DNA from: Sulfuricurvum sp.
GTDB lineage: Bacteria; Campylobacterota; Campylobacteria; Campylobacterales; Sulfurimonadaceae
Reading direction: 5' to 3'
Assembly (NCBI RefSeq): GCF_028713855.1
Contig: NZ_JAQTNN010000006.1
Location: 62,001 to 126,000 of the forward strand
DNA: 64,000 bases
The number at the start of each line of letters is the position of its first letter. Positions within the stretch are counted from its first letter, which is position 1. Position numbers and translations under genes: made by a program. Of this stretch, positions 35,203 through 43,462 are shown in pieces. The notes under the pieces are model-generated. The model saw only the letters and a list, made by a program, of their open reading frames with translations. It made no database searches and was not told the DNA's origin.

Positions 35203-37937
35203 TAAGCTACCAAAAAGTCCGCATTCGTAATCGAAGGGTGAGAACCGGTACCAAGGAGTGCGAACTGGGTTGCGGCAATGCTTCCGATTCCATCAGCATC
35301 ATAATACAACGCGCCTGTAGTCGTATTGTAGAGGATATAGTCATTGGCATCACCTGCGGTACCGGTAGCGTTTGCTACAAAGTTAGAAGCAGAAAGAGTG
35401 CCTATAGCAGTTAGCGCAGTAAAGATATCATTTTCGAATTTAATTGTATCATCAACGGAACTAAAGTCAGTAATGATATCTTTATTGGTCCTTGCATTGA
35501 GCACTGTATTAAAGACAAAGGTATCAGCTCCCGTACCACCGTTTAAAACATCATTTCCGGTGCTGCTATTGATTAGATCGTTACCTCGTCCCCCATATAT
35601 TCTTCCGGTGCCGTAGAGAGTATCATCACCTGAGGTACCGATACTCCATGAGCTGATATTAAATGATGAATTATCAGTGAAAGAAATGAATTCACTGCTC
35701 CCTTTCGTAGTAAAAAATTGAATTACAGTTATGAGATCAGAAAGCTGATCGATATTGTTGCTGTCGCCATTGGATCGGACACCCAGAAGTAAATTGCTAC
35801 CGTCTCGTTCTGCATCGATCATATCGATAGTAATTCCGTCTCCAAAAGAGATCGTATCATCACCAGCATTAACCGCTTTGAGGGTGAGGTGTTTCGTGAA
35901 TCCATAGCGCACTGCTGTTTGGATAAAATTGTAATCAAGAATCATGTCTTTTCCATCACCTGTATTAAAGAAATAGGTATCGTTGCCTAGATCACCGTTT
36001 AGATAGTCATTGCCGGCTCCACCGTTGAGAGTATCATTCCCATATTTGCCCATAAGCATATCGTTGCCACTTAATCCGTTGAGCGTATCATTGCCTGCAT
36101 CACCAAAAAGAGCATCCTTATAATTAGAGCCGGTAAGATTTTCAAAATTGAGAATAGTATCGATTCCTGCACCGCCTGTAGCTTGAGCCGTTGTAAGAGC
36201 GATATTAATGGTGATTCCGGCAGTAGCAGTGGCATACGAGAGAGTATCGATGCCGTTACCGCCGTCCATAACGTTGTTTCCTTCGCTACTATAAATTGTA
36301 TTATCAAGAGCATTTCCGGTTCCGTCGATGGCAGCTGTTCCTGAGAGGGTAAGGTTCTCAGTAGTCTCTTCGAGTTTCCAACTGATAGTACTCACTATGG
36401 TATCAGAACCGCCAGATATATTTTCAATGATTCTATCACTAATGCTATCGACATAATAAATATCATCCCCATTATTTCCGATCATGGTGTCGGCTCCGCT
36501 GCTTCCATTGAGGATATTATTGGCACTATTTCCCATCAGGAAATTATCCAGAGCGTTTCCGGTAGCATTAATGGCTGTGTTCCCCATAAGGACAAGCATT
36601 TCAACATTATCACTTAATGTGTAGGTTACGCTGGACAGAACAGTATCATTTCCTCCGTCAGCTTGTTCCGTAATGCTATCTGCCACATTATCCACAAAGA
36701 ATGTATCGTTTCCACTGCCTCCATTGAGAGTATCAACTCCTCCGTTACTGCCTGAGCTATTTCCTATACTGTTTACGGATACAAGGCTGGCTTGGCTATC
36801 CGTGAGAGGTAAAGAAATATCTAATGTATTTGTAGAATAAAAAAAGTTTTTTATATGAATCGTTGAGCCTGCTATATGCACCTCTACATCTGGACCTAAC
36901 ATAGTGTAAATCTCTTCGAACGCTCCTTTCCATGTTCCCGTCCAATTTCCATTAGCATCGTAAACTTTCTCTCCGCCTATCAGTTTTAGGTATCCTCCGT
37001 TCACCTGGACCAATACTGCTCCTTGTGCTCCGTAATCGTTTATAAATGCATCACCACCATCTATAAGATAATAATCGTAATCCTCAGCACCGGATAAATA
37101 ATTACTCGGATATCCACTGCTAATGATGATATCATTTCCTATTCCACCGTATGCCGCATCATGTCCTACAGTATAGATGACATCGCTACCAGTTTCTCCA
37201 TATAAGTAGTCTGGATCCGTATCATTTCCTCCACGCAGAATATCATCATCATTACCTCCATATAGATAATCAGCCCCCGCACCGCCGTCGAGGATGTCGT
37301 TTCCTTCTCCCCCTTTGAGGGTATCATTACCGCCTCTACCATAGACAGTATCATTACCAATACCCATCTCAAATGTATTGCCATTATCATTTCCAACAAC
37401 CGCTACATCAAAGCTTTCCGTATTTTTATGTGCTGTGTAGGTATACTTTGTTGTTGCAGATAATGAAGTGTCTCCTCCATTATAATAATTCCATTGGAGG
37501 GGCACGTCGTCATGTGTATCTTGAATCGTATATTGACCCCACTCATCATGTCCACGGTATCCGGTACGAAGATCATAACCCATTTCAGTTCTGTAAGCAT
37601 TTTCAACACTGAGAATATTGTCTTTTTCACCATTATGACCTACAAGATGACCGAATTCATGAATAAGCATAGTTGCGATTGTCGAATAACCGAATGTATT
37701 TGCACCAATCGGAAACCCAAATTCATCTTGAGTACTAAGATAAATCGTATTATTATCTCCTGTGTAACTTTTTCCCCCGTAATCCACAACAGTAAGCAAA
37801 ATGTTGTCATTCATAAGTTTAGAAATTACTTGTTGTCCTATTGTTGTTTCTAAGAGCTTATTCATAGCCGTTTGAGCATTTTCCGTAATACGTCCACTGT
37901 TATATAAATTATCAATATATTGTTCTTCAGATGTCAT
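35202..37937 (-). CDS. RTX-repeat protein with putative M91-like zinc peptidase domain
   Basis: 911 residues with no signal peptide, as expected for type I secretion. Residues about 1-135 contain HEFGHLVGH (HExxH at 93-97) followed by VENAYRTEMGYDLRTGY (111-127). That combination resembles NleD-type M91 peptidases more than metzincins. From about 185 on there are many calcium-binding nonapeptides (GGNDTLKGGEGNDILDGG and similar) in at least three blocks, with beta-rich segments between. The C-terminus (YYDADGIGSIAATQFALL, ending NADFLVA) is a typical RTX secretion tail. The start has AAGGGG five bases upstream. No type I secretion genes lie in the window. Confidence 0.85.
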   Translation of the reverse strand: MTSEEQYIDNLYNSGRITENAQTAMNKLLETTIGQQVISKLMNDNILLTVVDYGGKSYTGDNNTIYLSTQDEFGFPIGANTFGYSTIATMLIHEFGHLVGHNGEKDNILSVENAYRTEMGYDLRTGYRGHDEWGQYTIQDTHDDVPLQWNYYNGGDTSLSATTKYTYTAHKNTESFDVAVVGNDNGNTFEMGIGNDTVYGRGGNDTLKGGEGNDILDGGAGADYLYGGNDDDILRGGNDTDPDYLYGETGSDVIYTVGHDAAYGGIGNDIIISSGYPSNYLSGAEDYDYYLIDGGDAFINDYGAQGAVLVQVNGGYLKLIGGEKVYDANGNWTGTWKGAFEEIYTMLGPDVEVHIAGSTIHIKNFFYSTNTLDISLPLTDSQASLVSVNSIGNSSGSNGGVDTLNGGSGNDTFFVDNVADSITEQADGGNDTVLSSVTYTLSDNVEMLVLMGNTAINATGNALDNFLMGNSANNILNGSSGADTMIGNNGDDIYYVDSISDRIIENISGGSDTIVSTISWKLEETTENLTLSGTAAIDGTGNALDNTIYSSEGNNVMDGGNGIDTLSYATATAGITINIALTTAQATGGAGIDTILNFENLTGSNYKDALFGDAGNDTLNGLSGNDMLMGKYGNDTLNGGAGNDYLNGDLGNDTYFFNTGDGKDMILDYNFIQTAVRYGFTKHLTLKAVNAGDDTISFGDGITIDMIDAERDGSNLLLGVRSNGDSNNIDQLSDLITVIQFFTTKGSSEFISFTDNSSFNISSWSIGTSGDDTLYGTGRIYGGRGNDLINSSTGNDVLNGGTGADTFVFNTVLNARTNKDIITDFSSVDDTIKFENDIFTALTAIGTLSASNFVANATGTAGDANDYILYNTTTGALYYDADGIGSIAATQFALLGTGSHPSITNADFLVA

Positions 37938-39119
37938 TTATTCCCCTTTACCGGTTGTATTTAAATTTTTGATGTCCCAAACATCAATTCCGCCATCGAC
38001 AACATGGGCTAAAGTAATATATTTGCCATCAGAGATTTCATGCAAATACTTAAAACCCGGTCTTCTAACTTGACGATCGGTTGTCCATTCATCCAATAAA
38101 ACATACGAATCGACAATTTTGCCACTATCGATGTCAAAACGTTTTAATAGTGCAATTTCTCTATATCGCTCACTTGACAACAAAGTACTTTCTTTAGGTG
38201 GTGTGATCTTTATTTTATCGGTATACTGATCGATAAAAATCCCATACTTTCCATCTTTAGAGAGGGTCAATACTGGAATTCTTCCTTTTACTGGAATCTT
38301 ATATTTCAGTGTATTGCTACTTATATCAAAAGTTTTAATACATATATCAATCGCTTTTTTACAGTCTTTGCATAATGTATCTTCATCCATCGTACTTAAA
38401 ATGATATTTTTACCATCAGCCGTAAATTCTATGGCTCGGTCATTTGTAAAAGACAACAAAGAAGGTAAATAGCGATGATTTGGATCTAAGGTTTCATCAA
38501 AGATAGTGATTTTCCCCTTGCTCTTTCCAGTTCTTGGATCAAAAATATCAATCCATCTACGAGCATCCATAAATGAAAAAGCATTAACATGATTGAAGCG
38601 AGTGTATAGTGGACTAGAAGGTAAATCAATACCTCTATCCACAGATGCAGGCGTTATAATTAATTGACCCGTTTGTAAATTCCAAAGTTTGGTCGATTCT
38701 TGCCTTGATGCAGTCATTACCCTGCTATTATCATCTGAGATTGAGACACTAGTAATCTCTTGCGTATGTCCGTCTATCTTTCGTACTAACGTCTTTTTCG
38801 GAAGATTCCATATCTCTACCTGACCTTTTAAATCTCCCGCTATGATCATTGTCATATCTTTGGAGAGATCGGTGCTGGTGATGTCATCGAGGGTTGTGTG
38901 TAAAACTGCAATATTATTTTTATCTTCGAGATTCATGATAAAAATATTGCCGCCCAATGAGCCCATCACGACAAATTTGCCATCTGATGATACATCCACA
39001 TCTTTGATTGGACCAAAAAGTGTAGTGTGTTGAATTTTCTCGGATGGTGTCGACTGTACTGAACCATCCTCGGAAAATAAACTCGTAATAAGAATGATGA
39101 TGATAAGTAACGTTTTCAT
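37938..39119 (-). CDS. Exported WD40-like beta-propeller protein
   Basis: 393 residues with a signal peptide (TLLIIIILITSLFS). WD-type repeats are visible: DGKFVVMGSLGGNIFIMNLE, KDMTMIIAGDLKGQVEIWNL, DDNSRVMTASRQESTKLWNL, then more divergent blades, ending VDGGIDVWDIKNLNTTGKG. It should fold as a periplasmic or surface beta-propeller that binds a partner. It starts on a TAATG junction with the 36-residue ORF and ends exactly where the RTX gene begins. Confidence 0.8.
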   Translation of the reverse strand: MKTLLIIIILITSLFSEDGSVQSTPSEKIQHTTLFGPIKDVDVSSDGKFVVMGSLGGNIFIMNLEDKNNIAVLHTTLDDITSTDLSKDMTMIIAGDLKGQVEIWNLPKKTLVRKIDGHTQEITSVSISDDNSRVMTASRQESTKLWNLQTGQLIITPASVDRGIDLPSSPLYTRFNHVNAFSFMDARRWIDIFDPRTGKSKGKITIFDETLDPNHRYLPSLLSFTNDRAIEFTADGKNIILSTMDEDTLCKDCKKAIDICIKTFDISSNTLKYKIPVKGRIPVLTLSKDGKYGIFIDQYTDKIKITPPKESTLLSSERYREIALLKRFDIDSGKIVDSYVLLDEWTTDRQVRRPGFKYLHEISDGKYITLAHVVDGGIDVWDIKNLNTTGKGE

Positions 39120-39229
39120 TAGACAGCCTTTTTGTTAAATTGTGAATTGATCGACTTAAATGTGAATTTACTTGTACCTGCTTGTTGCGAAATACAAGCT
39201 GTTAATTGCGCTTCCGTAATCGTTGCCAT
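39119..39229 (-). CDS. 36-residue ORF embedded in the propeller-RTX operon
   Basis: Begins MATITEAQLTACISQQAG and ends NSQFNKKAV. Its ATG overlaps the stop of the upstream propeller gene as TAATG, and its own stop overlaps the ATG of the downstream propeller gene in the same way. Such double coupling suggests it is really translated. It has no signal peptide or recognisable family. It could instead be the truncated start of a lost gene. Confidence 0.5.
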   Translation of the reverse strand: MATITEAQLTACISQQAGTSKFTFKSINSQFNKKAV

Positions 39230-40383
39230 TAGTTATTCTCCCATTTCATGATTGATTTTAATGTTTGTTGTACGATTTTTGGATCGTACAGGTTTAAAGT
39301 GCGAGATTGTTCTTTACCATCTTGGAGACGCTGATTAAATATTTTTAACCCATTGTCTGAACTATCAAAACTCCCATCGGGTGTTACAATAACCCACTCG
39401 CCGTTTTCAAAGATATACAATTTTAATAGCTCTTTGTCATTTTTAATATCCCATATCCGCATATCGTTTGTAATGACGGTATTTTCATTTAGATATGCTA
39501 TTCCAAATATATTCTGCTTTGATAATTCAGGCAGTTCACGAATAAGCTTTCCAGTTGATATTTCGTAAATACCGATTTTCTTCGCAAGACGCAGCAGCAT
39601 TTCGTTTGTATGTGTTTGTCTATTATTAATAAAGTCTTCCCCGAAAACATATGCTTCTCCAATATCTATACGGTATAGCTTTTGATTGGTTGCGATATCC
39701 CAAGCATCGAGATGAAATTTTCTGGTTGAGAAATCAAAAACTTTATTAATAAGAATTTTTCCATTTGGACTGAGAACAGGATAAACGAGTCCGCTATCTG
39801 CATCTATAACACCAACTTCGGATTTATCATCATAAATAAATATATTTGACTTAAATTCAGTTATAAATCTTGAATATGCAAATACACTTATCCTCTGGTT
39901 CATATAAATTTGATCAGCATTACCTTCGAAAAAAATTATTTCTCCGTTAATAAGATTATAGAGAGCTATATAATCGCCTTTATTATCACGGTAATACTTA
40001 AGCAATAGCCTATTTCCATCAGCATTTACATAGGGTGTTGTATCAAGAAAATCATAAGTTGATAAATTCAAATCGACAATCAACTTAGATTCCCCGTTTT
40101 CAATGTTAAGAGAATTTATATATCCTTGTTTTTTTGATGTTACAATCACATTACTAGCATTGATTGTCGCTGTAATCGGTGAAAAGTTATCAACTTTTGA
40201 TGGCGCAACGATCGTTTTTGCCCCTTTGTCTGAAAAATTGACAAATGTTTTACATCCATCAAAAAGTGTGATACTCTGAGATTTTGGAGAAAGTATGTAT
40301 CCGGTATTACCGAAGTATTTACAGTCGTTGTCCTGAGCCCATACTCCTATCGTAAGTAGGATTAATAGAATGATGTGTTTCAT
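39229..40383 (-). CDS. Exported beta-propeller-like protein, tandem paralogue 2
   Basis: 384 residues with signal peptide MKHIILLILLTIGVWAQ. The repeats are weak WD40-like blades. The last 150 residues contain KIGIYEISTG, MRIWDIKNDKELL and FENGEWVIVTPDGSFDSSDNG, a GEWV-TPDGSF motif seen in other WD40 proteins. Over the 71 residues beginning KIGIYEISTG it differs from the next paralogue at only six positions, while the N-terminal halves diverge. It ends with IMKWENN, as does its paralogue. Confidence 0.75.
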   Translation of the reverse strand: MKHIILLILLTIGVWAQDNDCKYFGNTGYILSPKSQSITLFDGCKTFVNFSDKGAKTIVAPSKVDNFSPITATINASNVIVTSKKQGYINSLNIENGESKLIVDLNLSTYDFLDTTPYVNADGNRLLLKYYRDNKGDYIALYNLINGEIIFFEGNADQIYMNQRISVFAYSRFITEFKSNIFIYDDKSEVGVIDADSGLVYPVLSPNGKILINKVFDFSTRKFHLDAWDIATNQKLYRIDIGEAYVFGEDFINNRQTHTNEMLLRLAKKIGIYEISTGKLIRELPELSKQNIFGIAYLNENTVITNDMRIWDIKNDKELLKLYIFENGEWVIVTPDGSFDSSDNGLKIFNQRLQDGKEQSRTLNLYDPKIVQQTLKSIMKWENN

Positions 40384-40430
40384 GCTGTGATTTCCTTTGG
40401 TGAATTTGTCGTATCGATTTGAGTTCCCAT
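40380..40430 (-). other. 16-codon mini-ORF between the propeller paralogues
   Basis: MGTQIDTTNSPKEITA: its ATG overlaps the upstream gene's stop (TAATG) and its stop overlaps the next gene's ATG (ATGA). It may simply serve as a translational coupling bridge, since it spans the only gap between the two propeller genes and contains the AAAGGA site for the downstream start. Confidence 0.35.
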
Positions 40431-41614
40431 TAGTTATTCTCCCATTTCATGATTTGATTTAAGATTTTTTGTACGTACTGGGGATTGTATTGTGCTTCAT
40501 TCAGCGGTTTTTCTGAACTCTCTTTGATATGGTCATTAAAAACTTTTAATCCGTTTACCGAACACTCAAAACTCCCATCAGGTGCTACAATAACCCACTC
40601 ACCATTTTCAAAGATATAGAGCCTTAAAAGCTCTTTGTCATTTTTGATATCCCATATCCGCATATCGTTTGTGATGACAATATTTTCATCAAGATATGCT
40701 ATTCCAAATATATTCTGCTTTGATAACTCAGGCAGTTCACAGATCAGCATACCTGTTGATATCTCATAGATACCAATTTTTTTTGCTTTGCGTAAAATCA
40801 TCTCATTAGTGTTAAATTCTTTATGAATAAACTTTTCTCTCAACAAATATGAATCATTCGTATCTATACGATATAGTTTTTGATTTTTTGCTATATCCCA
40901 TCCATCGAGATGATATTTTCGGGTTTGTAAATCAAATACAGCGTTAATTATAATTTTTCTATTTGGACTAAGAACAGGAGAAATAAAGCCAGCACCCGTA
41001 AATGATGGAAGGTATGAAACTTCACCTGTTCGCTCTCCATTTTGGTTAAGTATTAATATTCGCTTCAGAGCAGGAAACATCCCATTTTTTACAATTACAA
41101 ACTCGCCGGTTTCAGGATTCATGGAAGCCTGACTGAAATCGTTAACTGTAAAGATTACTTCATTATTAATAGGATTTAAAAGAGCTACCGTACTATATGT
41201 TCCATCTACAGAGTATTCAATCAACAACCTATTTCCATCCACATTTATATAGGGTTTTCCACTAAAAGAACCACCGTCAGTAAAATTTAAATCTATAATT
41301 TTGTTTGATTTTCCATTCTCTATATTGAGTGATTTAACAGAACCTTGCCTATCTGTTACTATCACCACTTCACTGCCATTGATTGTTGCCGTCATCGGTG
41401 AAAAGGAAATAATATTTGTCGAAGAAATAATTTTATTTGTTCCTTTATCTGAAAAATTGACAAACGTTTTACATCCGTCAAATAATATTAAATTATGACT
41501 CTTTGGAGAGAACGCAATTCCGGGATAACTACCACATTCAGGATTGATGAAAGGATAATTTTTTTCTGCAAAAACTCCTATTGTGAGGAGTATAATTAAG
41601 ATGATATGTTTCAT
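40430..41614 (-). CDS. Exported beta-propeller-like protein, tandem paralogue 1
   Basis: 394 residues with signal peptide MKHIILIILLTIGVFAE. It is the promoter-proximal gene of the operon (AAAGGA upstream of the ATG). It shares its secretion signal, the SPKS-N-LFDGCKTFVNFSDKG start and the C-terminal GEWVIVAPDGSF motif with the next gene. The middle diverges. It presumably binds a partner in the periplasm or at the cell surface; no enzymatic motif is seen. The 205 AT-rich bases upstream hold the promoter region but no clear hexamers. Confidence 0.75.
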   Translation of the reverse strand: MKHIILIILLTIGVFAEKNYPFINPECGSYPGIAFSPKSHNLILFDGCKTFVNFSDKGTNKIISSTNIISFSPMTATINGSEVVIVTDRQGSVKSLNIENGKSNKIIDLNFTDGGSFSGKPYINVDGNRLLIEYSVDGTYSTVALLNPINNEVIFTVNDFSQASMNPETGEFVIVKNGMFPALKRILILNQNGERTGEVSYLPSFTGAGFISPVLSPNRKIIINAVFDLQTRKYHLDGWDIAKNQKLYRIDTNDSYLLREKFIHKEFNTNEMILRKAKKIGIYEISTGMLICELPELSKQNIFGIAYLDENIVITNDMRIWDIKNDKELLRLYIFENGEWVIVAPDGSFECSVNGLKVFNDHIKESSEKPLNEAQYNPQYVQKILNQIMKWENN

Positions 41615-41819
41615 GCGGCGAGTTCCTTTATGGTTCGTTGTTAAATCTTGATAAGTTATAATTAATAACTATATCCAATTTAGTAAAAGTATTTTAATTT
41701 TTTATAGTTATTTTATGGTACATACACACAAACGATACTTTTAGAAACATAACTAATATGTATAATATTATTTTTTATTGCAGAAATATTAGTAGATGGG
41801 TGAAAAATCCAACCCGTAT

Positions 41820-42695
41820 TTACATCAAATAGCTAATCAACGGCAATGTCACCAACGATACAATTATCCCATATCCTACCAATGCCGCGCTCAGCTCCGG
41901 TGCAAATCCTGCCGCAATCGCGAGAGCCCCCGCCGTAATCATCGAGGGCATTCCCGATTCGAGTACGGCGGTTTTTAGGGCAAGGGGATCGGTTCCCAAC
42001 GTGTGTAAGATCCCAAATGCAATGAAAGGCATAATCATCAGCTTCAGAATCAGTGCCTTGGTAAACAGCCCATAATCAACCTCTCCGCCGAATTTCATCG
42101 AATACCCTACCGAGACCAATGCCAACGGTACCAACGTGGACGAGAGAAGCTGTAAATACGACTGAGAGGCATAAGGCATCTCTCCAAAAATAAGGGCGAA
42201 TACGAGAAAGATAAACGGAGGGAAGAGAAGGAGTTTTTTGACAATCAATCGTTTATGGAATGTTCCTGTCTCATAACGTGCGATCACCGCCGCACCATAG
42301 AGCGAAAGAATCAAAAAGGTACCGAATTGATCGTACATCAGGACATACGGTATCGCCTCTTCGCCCAACAACGTATGAACGATCGGTATCCCGACAAACG
42401 ATGTATTCCCCAGCGGCATAACTAATAGCAGTGCGGCACGAACATGGGGAGGCTGATTGCGCGTCATGGCAAATACCATTGCGACGGTAATAGGCAACAG
42501 TATCCACGGGATCAAAATCACCCCCAACGCAGAAAAGTCCAGATGAATTTTTGGAACTTGAAGTAATACCGTAGCCGGAAGCGATACATAAATCACAAAA
42601 AAATTGAGACTTTTAGCAAGATCGGCAGGGGCATCTGTTTTTTGGAGCAAAATACCAATCATTAACAATGTGATAATAAAGGCAAACTGCTCCAT
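41820..42695 (-). CDS. AEC-family (auxin efflux carrier-like) transporter
   Basis: 291 residues with about ten hydrophobic segments, matching the AEC/YfdV/MleP permease family (organic acid or malonate-type transport in bacteria). It has RAALLLVMPLGNTSFVGIPI (about 89-108), the signature region of these carriers. The ATG follows GGAG. Its last codons are duplicated in diverged form at 35152-35202 next to tRNA-Ser. The substrate cannot be predicted. Confidence 0.85.
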   Translation of the reverse strand: MEQFAFIITLLMIGILLQKTDAPADLAKSLNFFVIYVSLPATVLLQVPKIHLDFSALGVILIPWILLPITVAMVFAMTRNQPPHVRAALLLVMPLGNTSFVGIPIVHTLLGEEAIPYVLMYDQFGTFLILSLYGAAVIARYETGTFHKRLIVKKLLLFPPFIFLVFALIFGEMPYASQSYLQLLSSTLVPLALVSVGYSMKFGGEVDYGLFTKALILKLMIMPFIAFGILHTLGTDPLALKTAVLESGMPSMITAGALAIAAGFAPELSAALVGYGIIVSLVTLPLISYLM

Positions 42696-42772
42696 ACGCT
42701 ACTCCGGTTGTGATGGGCGAATAGTAATCGCATACCCCTTGTAATTCTATAAAGAAAAAGGGATAGTATTCA

Positions 42773-43075
42773 TCAACAACACTGATATTCGCAAGTCGTC
42801 ATTAACTCAAGCCCTAAGGAATGAGCACTTTCCTCAAATAGTTCTTCAATGTAAAATACCGACGAGCAGATATGGTATAGCACCTTTTCATCCGATTTGT
42901 GTTCATAGTAGCATTGGGGAATTTTTGCTGTAAAAGCTTCCCAAAAACGGTTGTTATAGCGTTCATCTTTGGTCACTTCCAAAATACAATCAATTACATC
43001 AGAGGCGTGTTTATAACAATCTATATTCATAAAAGAGAGATATCTGTCTGCTTTTTCACCGTTTTCGCTGTTCAC
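42773..43075 (-). CDS. cowN: CowN-like protein (nitrogen fixation under CO)
   Basis: 100 residues. The pattern RYLSFMNIDCYKHASDVID, then NNRFWEAF, YIEELFEE and a C-terminal EYQCC matches my recollection of CowN, the small protein that lets nitrogenase work in the presence of carbon monoxide. The known proteins share the IDC motif, an FWERF block, IRELFE and terminal cysteines. No nif genes lie in the window, so the assignment rests on these motifs. It is monocistronic. Confidence 0.65.
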   Translation of the reverse strand: MNSENGEKADRYLSFMNIDCYKHASDVIDCILEVTKDERYNNRFWEAFTAKIPQCYYEHKSDEKVLYHICSSVFYIEELFEESAHSLGLELMTTCEYQCC

Positions 43076-43226
43076 GTTTTAACCTTTTTATCGTTTATAG
43101 TATTGTATATCCAACGGCACTGTTTTTCGACTCCCGGTTAAAGCAAAATATCTTTGTGACTGCTCATATTTACGACAATACCAAAATCGTGCTATGATTC
43201 TTTACTATCTGTAACGGAGGCGTATC

Positions 43227-43457
43227 ATGGAAACCAAGTTTATAAATGACCCCTTTAAAGCATCGTTGGATGCCAATAAAGAGTATTGGTACTGTACGTG
43301 CGGACTCTCATCAACTTTTCCGTTTTGTGACGGAAGTCATGAGGGAACCGATAAGATGCCTATCAAATTTTCCGTTGATGTCGAAACCGATAAATGGCTG
43401 TGCCGATGCGGACGATCGGGAAGAAAGCCCTATTGTGACGGTTCACACCAGCAGTAG
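43227..43457 (+). CDS. Double CDGSH iron-sulfur protein
   Basis: 76 residues with two CDGSH zinc-finger-type Fe-S motifs: CTCGLSSTFPFCDGSH and CRCGRSGRKPYCDGSH. Each should bind a redox-active 2Fe-2S cluster with three Cys and one His. It resembles CISD3/MiNT-like bacterial proteins with tandem motifs. AACGGAGG lies upstream of the ATG. It lies just ahead of the hydrolase gene and is probably co-transcribed with it. Confidence 0.92.
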   Translation: METKFINDPFKASLDANKEYWYCTCGLSSTFPFCDGSHEGTDKMPIKFSVDVETDKWLCRCGRSGRKPYCDGSHQQ

Positions 43458-43462
43458 GACCA

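Noticed and set aside
37620..37665. HEFGHLVGH as a serralysin/metzincin zinc site
   Set aside because: The third His should be the eleventh residue of HExxHxxGxxH. Here position 11 is Gly, and no Met-turn is evident.
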